Below, in pieces: positions 1 to 10,589 of a stretch of 64,000 bases of DNA. The position numbers were made by a program, and so were the translations under genes. The stretch lies in NCBI GenBank assembly GCA_023213395.1, contig CM041465.1, forward strand, positions 134,671,741 through 134,735,740, read 5' to 3'. Below the pieces are notes generated by a model. It had not been told where the DNA came from and did not search any database. It was given only the letters and a program-made list of their open reading frames with translations. This DNA comes from Cycas panzhihuaensis. Taxonomy: Eukaryota; Cycadophyta. The first letter of the stretch is position 1. Each line of letters begins with the position of its first letter.

Positions 1-288
1 ACAAATTTTTGTAATATAAATCTAATTTTAGACCTTTTCAACCATAGATTTACTATGTTTAAAACTTTTAACAACATGAAATCTATTTATATTTTTTAAC
101 CATGAAATTTTCTCACATAAAATATTTGTTATAATTTATTCCACTATTAATTAATAAATAACTCTAATTAACTAAGATTTATTGTGGATGCATGATGAAG
201 CGGCAAAAAAACACACAATTAACGATCCATAAATGTTGTCCATAATAATCTCCATGATAGATTTACTATTTTGGAGGGTTTTCTAATT
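1..288. other. AT-rich sequence without a gene
   Basis: No coding region, RNA gene or clear repeat was recognised. The stretch lies directly outside the left LTR of element E and may be intron of RHD3 if the first exon lies left of the window. Confidence 0.5.
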
Positions 289-667
289 TGCCATTGAATG
301 TGCAATTGTGGAATATGTAGTCTTAGAGAACGTTACCTGTTAAACAAGGATTGTGGAAGAGATGAAAGTGTGTATTCTCTTCTATTATCTTAGAAATCTA
401 ACTTACATTCACAAAAATACACACTCATTGATGATCGCTAACGAACACTGATGTTCATGGATGATTATTACAATGAAGGGCCCTTCTCATTTATACTGAG
501 GGCTTAATAACCACTACAAAAACTCCCTTCTAACTACCAAACCAATAGGTTACTTAATTTTCTAACTGACTGACTAATTATTTAACTTAAATGTACTTTA
601 CATGAGTACAATAATATACACATAATATTACATGATGCCAAAATATAATGATGAGTAATACTCATCA
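289..667 (-). repeat. Element E 3' LTR (left copy)
   Basis: It is about 379 bp and aligns along its whole length with 9038-9418, including the run around TACAATGAAG and the end at ACTCATCA. Just inside, on the minus strand, a purine-rich stretch ending GGGACAAA precedes the LTR start TGATGAGT and is the likely polypurine tract. Confidence 0.85.
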
Positions 668-1239
668 TTTGTCCCTGTTAAAGAGGAAATTGTCCCCAAT
701 TTCTTAATCCTCTATTGATAGGTAGGAAGTAATCTGCAATGGTTGGGGCGGGCCATGTCTTCTTCTTGTTTACCAAGGCATGAGATGATGCTGGATGAGA
801 TCATTTGGTACCAAGAAGTGTTGTTGATAGGGTCGAGTAAACTTGTTTGACAATCTTCAATTGCATTCTGGACTTCTCACTGGTAGTCGTCAAGTGAAAT
901 GCCTTTGTAGGTGTGTGTCCAATGGACATTGAAGAATCATCACAAGGAGTAGGGTTTAACTGATTGTATCCTTCCTCAATGTGGCATCCATTTGGCACAA
1001 TGTGGCGCTATGTTGCTTATGCTAGGTGCGAACCTATTAGAAGTGCACTCATTGACAAGGTATGAAAATGATCTATCTGCTCTTGGATATATCTCTCCAT
1101 CAATGAGGAATCTCCTTGCTCAAGTGGCAAAATTGTCTGAAGAAACTTTTGTATCTATGGGGTGCCTAGTGTAGACATTGGCCTCACAAATAGATTGGTG
1201 CCTTCTCGAATAACACTGGTGAGTCTAGCAACTTGTGTA

Positions 1240-1690
1240 CCCATCCTTGAAGTAATTGGAAAGGATGAAGAGCGAAGTATGTAAAGTGTTGTTGTCTTTT
1301 TGTAAATGATATACATTAGTGTGCCTATAATATACTGCCTTTTTATTATATTGATAGGGTCTCCTTAGAAGTATTTTCACAGCAATCCATGGGAGCTACA
1401 TCACGAGTGACTGTGCCTAAATAAGGATTTATTGCAAATGTTATGTGATAGACTCCATCAACGTTTGTGTGTGGTGCTCTCCTTTGCTGGTGAACCCATT
1501 TGAGTGTATAGGGATTGGGATGTGGCTCCGTAGGAAGGTTGAGTTCCGTAACAAGTTTTTTTGATACCAAAATTTTCTTACTTCCATTGTCAATAATGCA
1601 TAGTATACAATCTTTACTTTGGCAATTTTAGGTAAGCAATGCTTCTCTATCTTAAGCATCATAGTCTTTTGTCATTGAGACTAGATCGGG
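1240..1690 (-). pseudogene. Element E aspartic protease (retropepsin-like) remnant
   Basis: Read on the minus strand, this follows gag and carries a protease-like segment. An IIDNG-type active-site motif is followed by LVSKKLVTELNLPTEPHPNP and by VAPMDCCE. The same order of motifs occurs in element F at 37976-38250. The reading frame needs frame changes near 1370, where the family normally has a LLGRP motif. The product would cleave the retroelement polyprotein. It is broken and unlikely to be active. Confidence 0.65.
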
Positions 1691-1739
1691 ATCTATTGTT
1701 GTTGGATTTGTAACAATTATCTTGTTTGACATGCTAGCT

Positions 1740-2720
1740 TCTTTGTTCGGTGTGTCGTTTCCTTCTTCAACTACCAAGGTCTTTGCTTTAGCTTTGTATT
1801 GCTTGTTGTGCTTTCAACATTCTTCATTGGAATGGTTGCAGGACTTATGCAGTGTGTAGTACTTTCCCTTCTCAGCTATTGAAGTTTTGTTTCATCATTT
1901 TCCTTTGTTTGATTAAAAGGTTGCTTGTGTTGAACTGGTGGACGTTGCTACTGTGGAGATGCTTTCCTTTGCATCTTGCTTTCCATCTTGAGAGCATAGT
2001 AAAAGGCTTGGTCCAATGAAGGAATATTGAGCAACTCCATTTCCCTTTGTAAATATGGAGATAGTCCTACTAGAAACTTCAATTTGAATATGTTTCTCCA
2101 TCAATTACTTTGAGCATAATGGATAATTTGTGAAAAGTGTCAATATACTGTTGTATAGATTGTTTGGGTTGTTGATGAATGTGCAACCACTTCTTCATCT
2201 GATTATCCTTATATCCAAGTGGATAGAATCTATTTATGAGAGTTGACTTAAAGTCATTCTAGTGGGTCATGGCTTGTCTCTGGTGTGCAAGCAGATTTCT
2301 TGTATGGGTTTGCCACCATGCTAGTGTTTGATTAGTCATGTATATCTCTGCCACATGCATCTTCTGTGCATCAGTGAGATTGTGGCACTTAAAATATACC
2401 TCAAGGGTTTGAAACCATCCATCTAAAGTCTCGATATTGATGGAAACGTCAAACTTAGGAATGGAGATTTTCATATCCAACTGGAACTATGGTTGTTGGG
2501 TGGGAGTTGGAGCTTGTTGAGCTTGTAAGAGTTGTGTTTGTTGTGCCATCATTTGTTGCAACATTGTCATCATATTCTGCATCATTTGGGCTTTAGCATT
2601 TGCTTGTCATTGTAGGATTTCCATCAATTGGGTGAAAGGTAATGAAGGCTCTTTTGATCTTTGCTCAGTGTCCTCTACCATTTCTTCCTCGAAACAAGTT
2701 TGTTTACCTCCGCGAGGCAT
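1740..2720 (-). pseudogene. Element E gag remnant
   Basis: A minus-strand ATG at 2720 opens MPRGGKQTC. A Gln/Met-rich segment follows, then the capsid-like part with ISIPKFDVSINIETLDGWF and LAWW, the usual gag retrotransposon signature. Near 1820 a Cys/His cluster (HKSCNHSNEEC) resembles the atypical gag zinc knuckle of element F. At least two in-frame stops lie between the start and the capsid part, plus later frame breaks. Gag would form the virus-like particle. This copy is dead. Confidence 0.7.
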
Positions 2721-3443
2721 GATGGGCTTAACAAACAATTGACTATAATAAATATGAAAAAATGTCTTTTGTTATGAGGTATGCTTGCTGTGTGGGTTCA
2801 TAACTATATGCTTGTAATACAATATGAAAATGTGCTCCCCCCCTAGCCTTTTTTCTTTTAATGACAAGTAGATTTGCAACTTTTAAACAATAAGAAAATA
2901 TTTTAAAAATGATGACGAACATTGGAAGAAGTCTTTTTGTCTAGGATTGTATGGGTCTATACGGTCGTATGAGCGCACAGAAAAAACCACAGCTAAAAAA
3001 GTAAAAATTGAAGTTGGGCTCAGATTCAAGATTTTTTTAGTGCCTATCTAGATCTGCAATCAATTTTTTAATTGGAGCTCTAGTTTGAGAGAAATCTGAC
3101 TTGGAATAGTGTGTGGTGGCTAGGATTCAAATTTGGTTTTTGCCCGTATTTAAAAAATCATGAAATTAAATGCAACGAATTTATACTTGAAAGATAGTTC
3201 GAGTCAAAAGGAAGAGATTAAGATCAATTTCGAAGAAAATGACTAATAAATCAGAGAAAAATCTGCAGTTGAAGCCTCAGACCTGCACCTTTGCTTTTTG
3301 TGTTTTTCGGCTTTTAGAGTGAAAATTTGATGACGCTCCTTTGGGACAGAATAATGTTCATACAATGAAGCACCTACTGTTAAAACCTTGTTGAAATCCG
3401 AGCACTTTTTTTTTTCACTTGTCTGTACAAGCCTGTAGAGTTG

Positions 3444-3448
3444 GTGGT
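3444..3448. other. Target-site duplication of element D, left copy
   Basis: The five bases GTGGT directly precede the 5' LTR of element D. The identical five bases follow the 3' LTR at 8948-8952. Confidence 0.9.
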
Positions 3449-4315
3449 TGTTGGCGTTAAAATTGACTCAATGGCTGTATTGACCAAAGGGAGGCAAGTA
3501 CGGACCACGTGGAGTGCATACGAGGCGCAGTTGAAAAAACCGGCGTGCAGTGCGTATGGCAGTACGCATTGAACGGCATGCGTACCACGAATACGCGATG
3601 GCGAGCGATGCGCGCACGCACGACGGGGCGATGGAAGCACGGGAAGCCGCCGACGCACGTCTGGACCTAATGAAGACATTAGTTAAAGTGCATAACTAAT
3701 GATTAAAGTGAAAGGGTACCTTGGTGACAAAAGGTATGGTTATGACTTTGGGTCATAACCTTTCACCCAAAAGGCATCAAAGGGACATATTTAATGGTGC
3801 TTTGAGGACCATTCCAAAGGTGAGAGCCGAGTTATTCATTCCTATGTCATGTGCTCGAGGGTGAGAGCCGAGTGAGTCAATCATATTGTATACTCTCGAG
3901 GGTGAGAGCCGGATATCACTGCACGCAAGAGTACAGGAGGCAAGACGCATGATGACCGATCGGAGCATGGATATGTGATAAGTACCATCCGGTACGCATA
4001 TGTACAAAAGGATCAGATGTCTTTGGAATGCTCAAGAATGCATTCTAGCCCTTGTGTAATTGAACTGTTGAATTAATAAAAGAAAGAGTTACATGGAAAT
4101 TGGTGTATTCTTGGTGTGTAATGATGATTTGCTGAAGTATGTATTGATTTTTGTACTGCTGTGTACCATTCTGTGGATTTTATATGGAATGTATGTGGAA
4201 TGTATATGAATAACCACGTTGACAGTGTCCTAAAACTAGACTATAGCGCTGTGTAACCTTGACAAGTGAGCAAAGGGTATCTCGTAAGTGTAACAAGATA
4301 CCCCAGCAGTCAACA
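3449..4315 (+). repeat. Element D 5' LTR
   Basis: It is 867 bp, starts TGTTGGCG and ends AGTCAACA. It matches 8084-8947 almost base for base from about 3665 onward, but much less well in a GC-rich patch at about 3500-3665. A likely polyadenylation signal, AATAAA, lies in TTAATAAAAG near 4074. Confidence 0.92.
3819..3912 (+). repeat. Three GGTGAGAGCCG motifs 41 bp apart in the D LTR
   Basis: The motif starts at 3819, 3860 and 3901, a regular 41-bp spacing, in the upstream half of the LTR. The 3' LTR keeps the array near 8454, 8495 and 8534 with small changes. Repeats placed like this in U3 are often enhancer-like, but no function is shown here. Confidence 0.8.
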
Positions 4316-4316
4316 T

Positions 4317-4334
4317 TGGTTCCGTTGCCTACGT
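4317..4334 (+). other. Probable primer-binding site of element D
   Basis: One base after the 5' LTR the sequence reads TGGTTCCGTTGCC. It resembles, with mismatches, the plant PBS type beginning TGGCGCCGTTGCC that pairs with tRNA-Asp. The position fits; the tRNA assignment is tentative. Confidence 0.5.
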
Positions 4335-5131
4335 CCATTGAGGAGGGACAGGGCCTAGGGGTCTCAAAAGGAAAAAGAATGTGTAAAGGGCAGAGGACCA
4401 CAGGCGCCGGCGTGATGGCGGTCAGAACTAAGCCACCGGCGGGGACCTTCCAATGCCACCTAAAAGGCCTTCAAGGTCGGAAGAGCCCCGAAGGATACTT
4501 CACCTAAGGAAAAGGAGGCAGTAGACAAAGGGCACCGAGATGGTCAAAAGAAGCAAAACTCGGAAAGGGCGAGGAGGTTAAGTTCGCAAAACAACGAGAC
4601 TAAGGGACGGTCCGTTGAAGGATCCGAGGCAAGTGGAGCCCAGACACCTCGGGAAGAGGAAATCAATGGCGAACGCATGGTATTGACACCACCCCAATCG
4701 AGATGATTTATTTAGCTTGGGAGATTGAAGGAAGCCATCGGTGGATGAAAAGCATAAAGAAATCTTAACAGAGGAAGTATACGGTGGAGGACAGCAGAAG
4801 GACCTAGGTGACATGATAAGAAGGCGGAGGAAGGTCCCTCGGCATATTGGGAAAATAAGCTAACGAGGCAATTTGTTTGAAGATTCGACGGAAAGGATCG
4901 GATCAATCTTACATTACGGTAACACCATTAACGATACAAGTTCCGGTGTAGTGGAACCAATACACATAAAAACTCCATTCAAAAATCCGTTATTTGGGAA
5001 AGATAGTGCAGGTAGTTACTCCCATGCATCCCCAAAGGACGAAGGAGGGAAAGATCACCATCGGTGGGGAAAGTTGCAATCTCCCAAAATGGACGATTCT
5101 GAGACTTTGGGAAACTAACCTTCAATGATAC
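4335..5131 (+). other. Element D leader region
   Basis: About 800 bp lie between PBS and gag. Short open frames occur but none shows a family motif. A frame through about 4873-5118 ends just before gag and may include the degenerated gag start, since the capsid-like frame at 5132 opens directly after a stop and without an ATG. Confidence 0.45.
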
Positions 5132-6001
5132 TTGAGACGCAGCGAGCATGTGTATTTGTTTCAAAACCTTATTGCTGTCACAAAGATTACGGATGAAGCT
5201 GAAATCAAAGCACGCTTCGCTTGTACACTGAGAGGAGTACCCTTGGCTTGGTACAAGGAAATAAACAAAAATGAGCCATGGGGGAAGATTAAGAAAGCAT
5301 TTGAGGAGAGATTTCAAAAGTTTCGGAGTAATGAAGCGGTGGAAATCGCATTGCGAGAAATCAGGCAGAGGCCGGGGGAATCCGTCCTAACTTACATTAG
5401 CCGAATGAAGATTATTGCAGCAAGTATGATCAACGAGACGATCACGGATCATAACATGAAGAATTATTTCGTGAGATGGCTGAATGAGAAGTTGCGAGCT
5501 ATGATGCATGCTCATCCGCTAAAGTCATTCAAGAATGCCCAGGATCTGGCATTAGATTTCGAGATGGAAATGGATGCCCAAGCAGGAGGACAAGATTCCT
5601 TGCTATTAAGATTGCAAGATGAGATCAGAGAGCTGAAACAGAATCAGTACAATCGACCCTTCTGCTAGGTAGGGGTAGCAGAAGAGGAATCAGAATTGGA
5701 GACACTGAGGAAAGAAGTAGCCCGATTGAAAATCAGAAATAATCGGGAAGAAGAAGAGACATCAAAGAAGAAAGAGCACACTGGAAGGGTGACTAAGTGG
5801 TGCCATATTTGTGAAGAAAACTCACATACCACCCGGGAATGTGAGTTGAATTTAAAAAACAGTGTGACGCACCAACAAGAGAAGTGGTGCCACATATGTG
5901 AGGTGGATACCCACACAACTAGGGATTGTTTCTACAATTCGAGGGGAAAAGCATTCAGAGGTCGAGGTCGGGAAGAGGCAACCCACCTCGGGCGTGTATA
6001 G
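5132..6001 (+). pseudogene. Element D gag with two CCHC zinc knuckles
   Basis: Residues 1-178 hold the gag capsid signature (FACTLRGVPLAWYKEI, FEERFQKF, LREIRQRPGESVLTYISRM). A single in-frame TAG at 5666-5668 interrupts it. The same frame then continues through a charged, probably coiled-coil stretch to two zinc knuckles, CHICEENSHTTREC and CHICEVDTHTTRDC, both C-x2-C-x4-H-x4-C. The frame closes at 6001. Gag would package element RNA. Apart from the one stop and a missing N-terminus, this gag is well preserved, which fits a fairly young element. Confidence 0.8.
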
Positions 6002-6359
6002 CAGGCGCACTGAGCCGTCGAGGAAGAAAGCGGCCGATGGGGAGATGCCTCATGCGCCTCTGATTCGGACCTTTGGAGTTCGAATGTCCGATGAAGTTAG
6101 AATACGAACAAAAGCCGTTCGTATGGTAGCTGTGTTAGCGACCACAAAGCGAAGATTGCAAGGGTAAAGCAAAGGCAACTAATCTAATGACGATTGTGCG
6201 AGAAGCGAAGAATGTGAAATTACAAAATAAGCAGAAGAGAAAGTGGATGAAGGATATCCAAACCCCCAAGAAATGGATCGGTATAAACAAAGCGAAACAA
6301 GTGTTGGATGGGTTAGTTCGGGATGAAAATATACTACCAATGGGTAAACCGAAACAAAA

Positions 6360-7556
6360 ATGTTTATGTGCGGAAAAACAAACAAAAGAGCCGGAAAAAT
6401 CACGGAAAGAATCGTGGTAAAACCCCAAATGGTGCAAATGGAGGAGTTGTTTAAAGGATTACTAGCCGAAGAGATTCCCAGAATGTTGTTATTGATGGAG
6501 AATCTAGTGAAGCAGTTGCAGTTAACTATTCCTCTGTCTCAGGTTATTGATTGGATTAAAGGAGGAGTGTTACAGAAAGGAGTTACCAAAAGTTGGAAGC
6601 AAATCATACCATCATTCGACATGGATCTGATGGTAACCATGTCAGTTTTGGGAGAAAAGTTTCCGAGAGTGATCGTTGATGGGGGAGCATCTGTGAATGT
6701 ACTGCCCACCTCGACATGGCGGAAGTTGGGGAGTCCAAAGTTGGAAGCGGCAACCTATTCGTTAAAACTAGCCAATGAATTGTTGGTGCGACCTGTGGGA
6801 AAACTGGCCAACATCAAGGTGGATGTGGCAGGAATTGTCGTAAAGATCGATTTTACGATTGTGGAAATGGAGAAAGGTGCAACTCCTTATCCAGCTTTAT
6901 TGGGGAGACCATGGCTATACAAAACCCAATGTCTCCAAAGTTGGAAGAACGTAACCTTCACCTTGTCAGATGAAGAGAATAAAGTAGTATTACCAATGTT
7001 GGGGAAGAACTCCATTGAGGTGATACCTGACAACGGATCAAGTACAACCGTTGTAAGGGAAGCAACAACTTCTTCATGTGACAAAGAAAACCTCTATCAT
7101 CTTCGGAGAAGCCTACAACATCGACCCATTACGGAAGAAGAACCGTCCTATTTTGGAGAACTTTACGATTCTTCAGATGATGAAAACGAGATGAGATTTG
7201 TGGATTATTGGCTACGGGACGATTATGAAGTCAACCCCTCATCCTATAGATGTAACCTACTTTCTCGGAATGTGACCGAAATAGTTGCCACTCCAGAAGA
7301 TAGAAATCATGGAGAATATGTTGGAGATTATGTGAAGCCCTTTTATGGAGAACCACTATGTGGAATTTCCCATTCGAGACATTGTAGAGAACATTGGTTA
7401 GGAGAAGACCAATTAAGGGATCATAAGAAGAAATCGACAAAGCATACCACATCGAGGAAAAGGCGAGGAAAAGGACAAGGCATGACCGCCACGACAAGAC
7501 ATCGCATTTCAAGAAGGGTGATCGAGTATGGCGATTCGACAACAAATCCCAAATAA
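6360..7556 (+). CDS. Element D aspartic protease ORF (398 codons)
   Basis: This is a long open frame in a different phase from gag. Around residues 100-185 it has the retropepsin pattern: VIVDGGASVNVLP (catalytic Asp-Gly motif), a hydrophobic middle, and LLGRPWLY, the usual second motif. After the protease the protein becomes acidic (YDSSDDENEMRF) and then basic, without any RT motif. The frame overlaps, out of phase, the integrase tail from about 7453. The likely role is cleavage of gag. The first 30 or so residues may be read only after a frameshift from gag, since no clear initiation context was seen. Confidence 0.75.
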   Translation: MFMCGKTNKRAGKITERIVVKPQMVQMEELFKGLLAEEIPRMLLLMENLVKQLQLTIPLSQVIDWIKGGVLQKGVTKSWKQIIPSFDMDLMVTMSVLGEKFPRVIVDGGASVNVLPTSTWRKLGSPKLEAATYSLKLANELLVRPVGKLANIKVDVAGIVVKIDFTIVEMEKGATPYPALLGRPWLYKTQCLQSWKNVTFTLSDEENKVVLPMLGKNSIEVIPDNGSSTTVVREATTSSCDKENLYHLRRSLQHRPITEEEPSYFGELYDSSDDENEMRFVDYWLRDDYEVNPSSYRCNLLSRNVTEIVATPEDRNHGEYVGDYVKPFYGEPLCGISHSRHCREHWLGEDQLRDHKKKSTKHTTSRKRRGKGQGMTATTRHRISRRVIEYGDSTTNPK

Positions 7557-7633
7557 CCCAAGGAGAATTGAAGATGCATTGGAAAGGCCCATATAGGATT
7601 GAGAAGGTGTCTAGGAGCGGCACTATCGATTGA
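7453..7633 (+). pseudogene. Element D integrase C-terminal (GPY-type) fragment
   Basis: In another frame than the protease, the translation shows HFKKGDRVWRFDNK followed by GELKMHWKGPYRIEKV, then a stop at 7631-7633. This is the typical end of a Ty3/gypsy integrase (GD-V-W and a GPY/F module). No RT, RNase H or integrase catalytic core precedes it. It is therefore the right-hand edge of an internal pol deletion. Confidence 0.75.
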
Positions 7634-8083
7634 AGAAACTATCGGGCCGCCTACTACGAAATGGTCAAGGGTAGTAAACGAAACCCTATATCAACTAGGG
7701 TGGAGCAACTTACCAGCCGAATCAGTTGGTTGTACCATAGCGTGTTGCATGAAGTTGAGGCAAAATCAAATTGCCTTGATACCGGAACGTGATTGATTCG
7801 GTATGTAACATAAAATACAAAAAATTAAAAAGCAGGAAAAACAACCGTAACTCATATCATAAGCAATATGGTGAAGCATGGCGGACAGATATATCATCAT
7901 ACTCAAAATCGACGGAAATTTGAACCAAACAAAGCGCCAATAGATGAGGCTTTACTAACCAAGAATGGTGACCAAGCGTGAGCGAGGCGTGAGGAGCGAC
8001 CTTAGAACAGAGGGAGGAATACCCCAAATTTTGAATTTTTGTTGAGCAAGGATGCTCAACCCAATCATGTTGACCGGGATAGA
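7634..8083 (+). other. Element D 3' untranslated region
   Basis: No coding motif was seen. The few bases before the 3' LTR (ACCGGGATAGA) are only weakly purine-rich, so the polypurine tract is degenerate or lies a little upstream (AGAGGGAGGAA near 8010). Confidence 0.4.
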
Positions 8084-8947
8084 TGTTGGCGTTAAAATTG
8101 ACTCAATGGTCGTATTGACCAAAGGGAGGCAAGTACGGACCACGCGAGGTACGAGAGTAAAGCAGTGAAAAAAACCGGCGATGCAGGTGCGTATGGCAGT
8201 GCGTGCACGCGAGTGCGTACCACGAGATCGTGCCGTGGCGGAATGGCGATGCACGCGGCGGTCTGACGGGGCGGTGGAAGCACAGGAAGGCCGGGACGAC
8301 GGACCTAATGAAGACATTAGTTAAAGTGCATAACTAATGATTAAAGTGAAAGGGTACCTTGGTGACAAAAGGTATGGTTATGACTTTGGGTCATAACCTT
8401 TCACCCAAAAGGCATCAAAGGGACATATTTAATGGTGCTTTGAGGACCATTCGATTGAGAGCCGAGTTATTCATTCCTATGTCATGTGCTCGAGGGTGAG
8501 AGCCGAGTGAGTCAATCATATTGTATACTCGAGGGTGAGAGCCGGATATCACAGATGCATAAAGAAATGAGGAGGCGATGCATGATAGCCGATCGAGCAT
8601 GGATATGTGATAAGTACCATCACAGTGCATATGTACAAAAGGATCGTATCTTCTTTGGAATGCTCAAGAATGCATTCCAGCCCTTGTGTAATTGAACTGT
8701 TGAATTAATAAAAGAAAGAGTTACGTGGAAATTGGTGTATTCTTGGTGTGTAATGATGATTTGCTGAAGTATGTATTGATTTTTGTACTGCTGTGTACCA
8801 TTCTGTGGATTTTATATGGAATGTATGTGGAATGTATATGAATAACCATGTTGACAGTGTCCTAAAACTAGACTATAGCGCTGTGTAACCTTGACAAGTG
8901 AGCAAAGGGTATCTCGTAAGTGTAACAAGATACCCCAGCAGTCAACA
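8084..8947 (+). repeat. Element D 3' LTR
   Basis: It is 864 bp, with the same TGTTGGCG start and AGTCAACA end as 3449-4315. It is followed at once by GTGGT (8948-8952), the second copy of the target duplication. Confidence 0.92.
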
Positions 8948-9016
8948 GTGGTATGGCTCTCTGTACACCTCCCACAAGCCTCAAAAGTTCAAAATTAATG
9001 TCGCCTCAGGAAAATA

Positions 9017-9029
9017 GCCTTTGATACCA
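9017..9029 (-). other. Element E primer-binding site
   Basis: The minus strand reads TGGTATCAAAGGC, close to TGGTATCAGAGC, the complement of the initiator tRNA-Met 3' end. It lies 8 bases inside the right LTR, which orients element E to the minus strand. Confidence 0.65.
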
Positions 9030-9037
9030 AATTGATA

Positions 9038-9418
9038 TGCCATTGAATATGCAATCGTGGAAAATGCAGTCTCAAAGAATGTTACCCATTAGATAGGGCT
9101 TGTTGAAGAGGTGATAGTGTGAATTCTCTTCTATTATCTTAGAAATTTGGCTTACATTCACGAAAATACACACTCATTGATGATCATTAATGAACATTGA
9201 TGTTCATGGATGATTATTACAATGAAGCGGCCTCTCATTTATATTAAGGGCTTAGTAACCACTACAAAAAACTACCTTCCAACTACCTAGCTAACAGATT
9301 ACTTAACTTTCTAACTAACTGACTAATTATTTTACTTAAATGTACTTGACATATGAGTACAATAATATACACATAATATTACATAATGTCAAAACATAAT
9401 GTTGAGTAATACTCATCA
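9038..9418 (-). repeat. Element E 5' LTR (right copy)
   Basis: It is 381 bp and matches 289-667 over its full length with scattered substitutions. The adjacent PBS on its left marks it as the 5' LTR. Confidence 0.85.
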
Positions 9419-10224
9419 CTTTCATTCGTAGAAAAGATATGTTTTAGCCACATAAATAAATTTCCAACCATAGATTTTAACTTTCATCTATATATTTTCT
9501 CATAACAGAATTAACTAATCCTTTGTTCTTTTGGGTTTTCTACAATTTTTAGTCCATACCAAGGATGTGCAGCTTGGATGAGGGCCATATAACTCTAATT
9601 GATCCTTATTACCTTTAATATAGGTTGTATGGTCCTTAATAAGGGTTGTGCAACTTGTTACTATGTCCATAGGCCCTATGGTCTATAACAATTATTGTAT
9701 GGCCTATAGTAAGTTCATACAACCTATAGTTGTATAGTACCTTCATGCTACCATACTTCTATGTGTAGGTTGCACAATTGTATACATACCATATGGCTAC
9801 ACTCTCTTTAAAATTTTCAAACAATAAAATAAAATAAAAAATTACTTTATTTTGACAATTTGGGGTACTTACCTCTCTACCTCTTCATTATTGTACATGC
9901 ATGGCCATCGTTTAAGAATTTTTATGGATGTTTGTGGCCTTTTTACGTGGCTTGCGAATATTCCACTTGTTGGTAGAACTGTGCTTTACATTGCCATCTT
10001 TGCATCTTCCACCTATCAAGGATTTGGAAGAACAATACCCTCCTAATTCATGCTTGTTTTTATAATATAATGATTCACTTCCACAAGAAGAGTGTGAGAA
10101 GAATTTGCTTCAATGCTTGTGCACGATATCTTATCCCCCCTATAGTGAGATAACTTCCCCCTTAATCAAAGTATGTGAGAAGATTCCTTTTCAATAATTG
10201 TGCAACATAACTCTAAGCCTTAAC
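9419..10224. other. Sequence between elements E and C, no gene
   Basis: About 800 bp with loosely repeated words such as CTATGGTC and GTATGGCC at 9600-9750. No coding region, LTR or RNA gene was recognised. Confidence 0.4.
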
Positions 10225-10578
10225 TATGAAGAAATATGAAACATGCATGTATTTTGAACTACAGGATCTTGATCATACACAACAAGCAACAATAAACATC
10301 AGTAGTACACAGGGCACAAGATTTACATGGGAAACCCTTTCAGGAAAAAACCCACACAGGAAAAATGGTTGACTACATTTATTCTAATCTTGATTGATAC
10401 ATTCTTCTTGATATGGGTGGACCCATATTACAAATACCACCTAGGGGTTTATATAACACTCTGAACGGTGCATTAACCAATAGTTGCAACTCTCGGTATT
10501 CATGCCCTTTGGCTTGACATTAATTAATCACCACTTAGCATTAACCATAAGCAATTAACCTTAACTGCCGCTCTAACA
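10225..10578 (-). repeat. Element C 3' LTR (left copy)
   Basis: It is 354 bp, reading on the minus strand TGTTAGAGCGGCAG to TTCATA. The outermost base pair appears mutated (TATGAAG where the other copy has TGTGAAG). Confidence 0.82.
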
Positions 10579-10589
10579 TCCCCCCTTAA
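10579..10589 (-). other. Element C polypurine tract
   Basis: On the minus strand TTAAGGGGGGA directly precedes the LTR start TGTTAGAG. Elements A and B have the same arrangement. Confidence 0.8.

Larger units (their letters stand above)
3449..8947 (+). mobile_element. Element D: complete non-autonomous LTR retrotransposon (gag, protease, integrase tail; no RT)
   Basis: This 5.5-kb plus-strand element has LTRs at 3449-4315 and 8084-8947 with TGTTG...CAACA ends and a perfect GTGGT duplication. It sits in the leader of element E. Internal order is leader, gag with two zinc knuckles, aspartic protease with DGGAS, then a short integrase C-terminal GPY-type piece, then the 3' LTR. There is no reverse transcriptase, RNase H or integrase core between protease and integrase tail, so about 3 kb of normal pol is absent. 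Being flanked by intact LTRs and a duplication, it probably moved as a deleted element using enzymes of a partner. That is inference. Confidence 0.9.
289..9418 (-). mobile_element. Element E: minus-strand gypsy-type LTR element, gag-protease only, carrying nested element D
   Basis: Two direct copies of about 380 bp (289-667 and 9038-9418) bound this element. On the plus strand they begin TGCCATTGAA and end ACTCATCA, giving TG...CA ends. A primer-binding-like site lies inside the right LTR in minus orientation, so the right LTR is the 5' LTR. The internal part is 668-3448 plus 8953-9037, interrupted by element D. It reads gag then aspartic protease on the minus strand. No reverse transcriptase, RNase H or integrase was found. 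Without D the element is only about 3.6 kb. The flanking 5-mers do not match, so the target duplication is lost or the ends were rearranged. Assignment to Ty3/gypsy rests on the gag and protease motifs. Confidence 0.8.

Noticed and set aside
4873-5118. Separate small protein gene before gag of element D
   Set aside because: No motif and no initiation context; more likely leader or the degenerate gag start.
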